In this document: piece after piece, positions 59,870 to 64,000 of the stretch
How the letters are laid out: every line of letters begins with the position of its first letter
How positions within the stretch are numbered: position 1 is the first letter of the stretch
NCBI GenBank assembly: GCA_020621405.1
Contig: JAHRYN010000001.1
Coordinates: forward strand, 1-64,000
DNA from: Betaproteobacteria bacterium
Lineage (GTDB): Bacteria > Pseudomonadota > Gammaproteobacteria > Burkholderiales > Rhodocyclaceae
Reading direction: 5' to 3'
Length of the DNA: 64,000 nt
Notes under the pieces: model-generated
The model's database searches: none
What the model saw: the letters and a program-made list of their open reading frames with translations, nothing else
Told to the model about the DNA's origin: nothing
Program-made: the position numbers and the translations under genes

Positions 59870-60838
59870 TCAGCTCCGGGCCGAGCACGCGTCCTGTGCG
59901 ATGGCGCACATTTTCGCATAGCGCCCGGTCTCGACCTGCAGCGTCGAATGCCTGATCCCGAAGCGTTCCTGCAAGGCTTCATTCGCGCGCATCAGCAGCG
60001 CGTCGAAGTCGTGTTCGTCGCCGGCCAGCACCAGATGCGCGGACAGCGCAGTTTCCGAACTGGCCAGCGCCCACACGTGCAGGTCATGGACCACGGACAC
60101 GCCGGGCAGCGACTGCAGGCACTGGCGGACTTCAGCCAGACTGATGTGCTCGGGCACGCCGTCGAACATCAGGTGCAGCGACTGCCTGAACAGCGACCAG
60201 GTGCCGGTGAGAATGACGAAGGCGATCACCAGGCTGAGCAGCGGATCGATCCAGCTCCAGCCCTGCCACAGATAGAGCGCACCGCCGATGACGACGCCGG
60301 CCGACACCAGCGCATCGGCCGCCATGTGCAGGAAGGCGCCGCGTATGTTCAGGTCGCCCTTGCTGCCTGCCATGAAAAGCATGGCGGTGATGCCATTGAC
60401 GAACACGCCGATGGCAGCGACCGTCATCACGGTGCCGGCGTCGATCGGTGCCGGCGAGTGCAGCCGCTGCACGGCTTCCCATGCCAGCGAACCCATGGCG
60501 ACCAGCAGTACCAGCGCATTGGCGAAGCTGGCGATGATGGAACCGCGGCGCCAGCCGTAGGTATGCCGGTCATCGGCCCGGACACGGCTTGCCGCAAGGC
60601 CGGCCCAGGCCAGCAGCAGGCCGCCGACGTCGCTGAGGTTGTGCGCAGCATCGGCCAGCAGCGCGAGCGATCCGGCTCGCCAGCCGTAGAAGGCCTCGAT
60701 CAGGACAAAACCGGTGTTGAGCGCGATGCCGATCGCGAAGGCCCGCCCGAAGCTGGCCGGCGCGTGGACATGGCCGTGTCCGTGATCGTGCCCATGACCG
60801 TGATGGTCGTGGTCATGGTGGTCGTGTGAGTGATTCAA
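59870..60838 (-). CDS. Cation diffusion facilitator (Zn/Co/Cd efflux)
   Basis: 322 aa. A His/Asp-rich N-terminus (first 25 residues) precedes six membrane helices and a C-terminal cytoplasmic domain. The metal site lies in ALLADAAHNLSDV and FLHMAADALVS, matching the CzcD/ZitB subfamily. It exports divalent metals in exchange for protons. It lies 69 nt after the oxidoreductase start on the same strand. Confidence 0.93.
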   Translation of the reverse strand: MNHSHDHHDHDHHGHGHDHGHGHVHAPASFGRAFAIGIALNTGFVLIEAFYGWRAGSLALLADAAHNLSDVGGLLLAWAGLAASRVRADDRHTYGWRRGSIIASFANALVLLVAMGSLAWEAVQRLHSPAPIDAGTVMTVAAIGVFVNGITAMLFMAGSKGDLNIRGAFLHMAADALVSAGVVIGGALYLWQGWSWIDPLLSLVIAFVILTGTWSLFRQSLHLMFDGVPEHISLAEVRQCLQSLPGVSVVHDLHVWALASSETALSAHLVLAGDEHDFDALLMRANEALQERFGIRHSTLQVETGRYAKMCAIAQDACSARS

Positions 60839-60941
60839 GGCGCGTCGGAGAGGTCAGCGGCAGTCAGGACGCCGATGGTACACGGCAGACCACGGGATGA
60901 AGGGTATTGCCGGCCCGGAGGCGATGATGCGTAAACCGGCT

Positions 60942-61847
60942 TCATGCACGCGGATTGAAGGGCAGTTCCTGGCGCATCGTTTCGTAGATTTCGCGCGCTC
61001 GGTCGGTGTCGGCCGGCGGCAGCACCACTTCGAGCACGAGGTACAGATCGCCCGGCGGCTCGCCCGGTATGCCGCGCTTCTTCAGGCGCAGCTTGCGACC
61101 GGTCTGAGAACCGGACGGCACCTGCAGTTCGATGTGCCCGGCCGGCGTCGCCGTCTCGATGGCGCCGCCCAATGCCGCTTCCCAGGGCGTTACCGGAACG
61201 GTCTGATAGACATCCCGTCCGTCGACGCGATAGCGCGGGTCGGGCCGGAAGCGGATCTCAAGCAGCAGGTCGCCGGACGGCCCGCCGCCGAAACCCGGTT
61301 CGCCCTGACCGGCCAGACGGATGTGCTGACCTTCCTTGACGCCCTTCGGAATGCGCACGCTGAGCGTGCGCTCGGCCATCCTGGCATGTCCGCGCGGACC
61401 GGATTCCGGCCGGCTGAGCGTGACGGAACGGGTTGCCCCCTCGTAGGCGTCGGCGAGGTCGACGACGATGGATGCCTGGTGATCCTCGCCGCGCATCGGA
61501 CGCGAACGGCCTCGTCCGGGCCGGCCGCCTGCCCGGCCGAACATGCTTGAGAAGAAGTCGGCGTTATCGCCACCGGCGCCGGGAAAACCGAATCCAGGGT
61601 CCCAGCCGGGCGGCGGACGGAAGTGCTGGCCTGCCGATCCGCCGCCCTGGTCATAGAGGGCGCGCTTCTCCGCATCGGACAGTACTTCGTTCGCTTCGTT
61701 GATCGCCTTCATGCGCGCTTCCGCATCCGGCTCCTTGCTCACGTCCGGGTGGTATTTGCGCGCCAGCTTGCGGTAGGCCTTCCTGATTTCCTCTTCGGTC
61801 GCCGTACGGGCGACGCCGAGCGTTTCGTAGTGATCCTTCGATGCCAA
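60942..61847 (-). CDS. DnaJ-class co-chaperone (CbpA-like)
   Basis: 301 aa. An N-terminal J-domain with the HPD motif ([14 protein letters not shown]) is followed by a Gly/Phe-rich linker (about 75-110) and two C-terminal beta-barrel domains ending [18 protein letters not shown]. There is no zinc-finger cysteine repeat, hence CbpA type rather than DnaJ. No adjacent cbpM gene is visible. Confidence 0.93.
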   Translation of the reverse strand: MASKDHYETLGVARTATEEEIRKAYRKLARKYHPDVSKEPDAEARMKAINEANEVLSDAEKRALYDQGGGSAGQHFRPPPGWDPGFGFPGAGGDNADFFSSMFGRAGGRPGRGRSRPMRGEDHQASIVVDLADAYEGATRSVTLSRPESGPRGHARMAERTLSVRIPKGVKEGQHIRLAGQGEPGFGGGPSGDLLLEIRFRPDPRYRVDGRDVYQTVPVTPWEAALGGAIETATPAGHIELQVPSGSQTGRKLRLKKRGIPGEPPGDLYLVLEVVLPPADTDRAREIYETMRQELPFNPRA

Positions 61848-61904
61848 TGTGAAGCGCTCCAGTATTCATGTTGCCGGCCGGACCCCCGCGCCGGCCGTTG
61901 CCGT

Positions 61905-62768
61905 TCAGTTCCTGCCTGCCGCCCGCGCGAAGATGCCGGCCACCGCGTCCTTGAGGTCGGCCGGCAGCACCACGACCTTGGCATTCGGCGAGTCGCCCAG
62001 CTTCTGCAGTGCGGCGACATACTTCTCGCCGAGCAGATACATCATCGGCAGCTGCTGGTCGCCGAGCGAAGCCGTGACGCGGCGGATCGACTCCGCACTC
62101 GCCTCGGCCAGCGTCACCTGCGCGGTCGCGTCGCGCTTGGCCGATTCCAGCCGCGCCTCGGCTTCGAGGATCATCGACTGCTTCTGCCCTTCCGAGCGGG
62201 TCACCATGGCCTTGCGCTCGCGCTCCGCGCTGGCCTGCTGTTCCATCGCGCGCTGCATCGATTCCGAAGGATTGATGTCCTGGATCTCGACCGACTTCAC
62301 GGTCAGCCCCCAGTCGATCGCCTCGTCCGCGATGCTCTCGCGCAGCCGTATCTTGATCTTGTCGCGGCTCGACAGCGCCTGGTCCAGATCCATCTCGCCG
62401 ACGATGGAGCGCAGCGTGGTCATGATCAGGTTGCGTATGGCTTCGGAAAAGTCGGTCACGCCATAGACCGCCTTCACCGGATCGGTCACCTTGATGAAGG
62501 CCACGGCGTTGGTGCGGATCACCGCATTGTCGCGGGTGATCACTTCCTGCTCCTGCACGTCGAGGATGATGTCCTTGGTCACCACCTTGTAGGCCACGTC
62601 GTCCAGGTAGGGAATGATGATGTTCAGGCCGGGCAGCAGCGTGCGCAGGTACTTGCCCATGCGTTGCACGACCCATTCCTCGCCCTGCGGCACGATGCGC
62701 AGCCCCTTCGCCAGCGTGACGACGGCGAATACCAGTACCGCGATGACGACCACCAGTCCCGAACTCAT
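61905..62768 (-). CDS. SPFH/stomatin-like membrane protein (QmcA type)
   Basis: 287 aa. An N-terminal transmembrane segment (SSGLVVVIAVLVFAVVTLAK) precedes the SPFH domain (GLRIVPQGEEWVVQRMGKYL, TNAVAFIKVTDPVKAVYGV) and a coiled coil. It starts by a 4-nt overlap with the NfeD gene; the NfeD-SPFH pair acts in membrane microdomains and quality control. Confidence 0.93.
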   Translation of the reverse strand: MSSGLVVVIAVLVFAVVTLAKGLRIVPQGEEWVVQRMGKYLRTLLPGLNIIIPYLDDVAYKVVTKDIILDVQEQEVITRDNAVIRTNAVAFIKVTDPVKAVYGVTDFSEAIRNLIMTTLRSIVGEMDLDQALSSRDKIKIRLRESIADEAIDWGLTVKSVEIQDINPSESMQRAMEQQASAERERKAMVTRSEGQKQSMILEAEARLESAKRDATAQVTLAEASAESIRRVTASLGDQQLPMMYLLGEKYVAALQKLGDSPNAKVVVLPADLKDAVAGIFARAAGRN

Positions 62769-63226
62769 GCCCTGTCTCCCTTGTTGATCTGCCCGACCTT
62801 GAGCAGGGTGCCCTCGACCGCCACGACCCTGACACGTTCGCCGACCGGAATCGTGTCGTCGGCGATGCACTCCCACACGTCGTTGCCCAGCAGCGGCTTC
62901 TGGAAGCGGACCTGTCCGCGCCCGAACGGCGTGACTTCGCGCACCAGGAGCCCGATTTCGCCGATCGTGTCGCCACCCGACATGCCGGCATGCGTCCTGT
63001 GCTGATCGGCCCGGAATACGCGGAACCAGGCGAACACCAGAATGCACGACAGCACGGTCCACGCCGCGAGCTGGACAGTCAGCGTCAGTCCGGGCAGCGC
63101 CGCCAGCAGCAGCCCGATGCCGATGGCTCCGACGCCGAACCACACCAGCACCATGCCGGGAACCGCCAGTTCGGCCAGGATCAGCGCCAGTCCGGCTACC
63201 AGCCAGTGCCACCATTCGATATTCAT
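62765..63226 (-). CDS. NfeD family membrane protein
   Basis: 153 aa with three hydrophobic segments in the first 75 residues (WWHWLVAGLALILAELAVPG starts the first) and a C-terminal OB-fold (VGERVRVVAVEGTLLKVG). It is a short, protease-less NfeD. Translationally coupled to the downstream SPFH gene. Confidence 0.92.
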   Translation of the reverse strand: MNIEWWHWLVAGLALILAELAVPGMVLVWFGVGAIGIGLLLAALPGLTLTVQLAAWTVLSCILVFAWFRVFRADQHRTHAGMSGGDTIGEIGLLVREVTPFGRGQVRFQKPLLGNDVWECIADDTIPVGERVRVVAVEGTLLKVGQINKGDRA

Positions 63227-63274
63227 GTGCTGTTCCGATCAGGATCCGGTGCGCAGTTTAGTGGCTGATGGCAC

Positions 63275-64000
63275 TCAGTGCGTGCAATCGCCGAGCGCCA
63301 TCAGGTGTGCGGCCACCGCCGGCCCGATGTTGGCAAGACCGTAGCCGCCTTCGAGTACCGACACGATGCGCCCCTGCGCCGAATCCTCGGCAATGTCGCG
63401 CAGTTCGTGCGTGAGCCAGCGGTAGTCCGCCGCTTCGAGTCGGATGTCGGCCAGCGGATCGTCGCGATGGGCGTCGAATCCGGCCGATACAAGCACCAGT
63501 TGCGGCCGGAACGCGCGCAATGCCGGCAGTGCAGCATCGCGCCAAAGCCGCCGGAAAGCCTTGGAATCGTCGCCGGCGGCGAGGCGCAGCGGGATGTAGC
63601 CGTCGCGTTCCGGAAATTCGCCGCGCGGATAGTACGGGTGCTGGAAGCTGTCCGCCATCAGCACGCGCGCATCGCGCCGGAACATGCTCTCGGTGCCGTT
63701 GCCGCGGTGCACATCGAAATCGGCGATCGCGATGCGTGTCACGCCATGCTCCGCCATCGCGTGGGCGGCGCCGACGGCCAGATTGCCGTAGATGCAGAAA
63801 CCCATCGCCTCGCCGGCGCGTGCGTGATGCCCGGGCGGCCGGGTTGCGCAGAAAGCACTGCGCGCCGCGCCGCCCATCACCAGATCGACTGCATGGACGA
63901 CCGCACCCGCCGCCCGCGACGCCGCAGCGAGCGTGCCGGGCGACATCACGGTATCCGCTTCCAGCCGGTAGGTGCCGGTTTTTGGCGCTACCTGTTCCAC
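63275..64000 (-). CDS. Histone deacetylase family protein (partial)
   Basis: The last 241 or so codons are present; the N-terminal part lies beyond the window. Metal and catalytic motifs are seen: RPPGHHARAGEAMGFC, IADFDVHRGNGT and SAGFDAHRDDPL, typical of bacterial class II HDAC-like amidohydrolases (acetylpolyamine or protein deacetylases). The C-terminus VLEGGYGLANIGPAVAAHL is intact. The first codon visible is GTG, which should not be taken as the start. Confidence 0.93.
   Translation of the reverse strand: MEQVAPKTGTYRLEADTVMSPGTLAAASRAAGAVVHAVDLVMGGAARSAFCATRPPGHHARAGEAMGFCIYGNLAVGAAHAMAEHGVTRIAIADFDVHRGNGTESMFRRDARVLMADSFQHPYYPRGEFPERDGYIPLRLAAGDDSKAFRRLWRDAALPALRAFRPQLVLVSAGFDAHRDDPLADIRLEAADYRWLTHELRDIAEDSAQGRIVSVLEGGYGLANIGPAVAAHLMALGDCTH

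Noticed and set aside
58085-60829. 914-codon open frame on the plus strand opposite the ETF oxidoreductase and CDF genes
   Set aside because: It is antisense to two well-supported genes, has repetitive Arg/Gly/Gln composition and crosses a repeat and an intergenic gap.

Overview
The window is GC-rich DNA from a betaproteobacterium, most likely of the Rhodocyclales/Sterolibacteriaceae type; Methyloversatilis is a reasonable guess, but the genus cannot be proven from sequence alone. The placement rests on gene order: ndk-rlmN-pilW-rodZ-ispG-hisS-yfgM-bamB-der-hfq-hflX-hflK-hflC-hisZ-purA-tRNA-Leu-rnr-rlmB-rpsF-priB-rpsR-rplI-dnaB is a classic betaproteobacterial backbone, and alaA-hom-thrC is another.

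Layout. Bases 1-1.5 kb hold the 3' part of a tRNA-Arg, its terminator and an unrecognised repeat-containing protein on the minus strand. Bases 1.5-6.7 kb are a tightly overlapping five-gene operon: acyl-CoA synthetase, E1 alpha, E1 beta and E2 of a 2-oxoacid dehydrogenase, and an acyl carrier protein. It has no E3 gene and is preceded by an FNR-like box. Bases 7-8.6 kb hold a sterol desaturase-like membrane hydroxylase and a small orphan gene. Bases 8.8-32.3 kb are the housekeeping block for isoprenoid synthesis, outer-membrane assembly, ribosome GTPases, RNA chaperone, HflKC, purine synthesis, RNA decay and the replicative helicase. Bases 32.3-35.2 kb (minus strand) carry PhoH, a two-cysteine OhrR-type regulator, a Bcp peroxiredoxin and a small DUF498-type protein. 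Bases 35.3-41.2 kb carry alanine/threonine biosynthesis, interrupted by an opposite-strand HPP/CBS membrane protein.

Bases 41.2-51.5 kb are accessory: an aldehyde dehydrogenase with its DUF779 partner and a divergent GAF regulator, then a tungstate-type ABC transporter with a ModE/PBP-like regulator and an extra ModA-like binding protein. A hydroxypyruvate isomerase-like enzyme, a 2OG-Fe dioxygenase and a DUF4344 metallopeptidase follow. Bases 51.5-56.7 kb hold an AT-rich structured intergenic segment, a Na+/H+ antiporter with a candidate structured leader, a solitary tyrosine recombinase and a bufferin-type metallophore operon (precursor, DUF692/MNIO enzyme, DUF2063 partner). Bases 56.7-58.2 kb contain a nitronate monooxygenase gene flanked by 90-nt REP/BIME-like repeats. 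The end of the window (minus strand) carries ETF-ubiquinone oxidoreductase, a cation diffusion facilitator, a DnaJ/CbpA protein, an SPFH-NfeD pair and a partial histone-deacetylase-like gene.

Functionally, the accessory genes point to aldehyde/alcohol oxidation, short-chain acyl-CoA metabolism and metal handling: tungstate/molybdate uptake, CDF efflux and a Cys-rich metallophore. The most interesting items are the acyl-CoA synthetase/PDH-like/ACP operon, the bufferin operon with its intercistronic hairpin, the leader RNA before the antiporter, and the 90-nt repeat family. No CRISPR array, rRNA, complete insertion sequence or prophage was seen.
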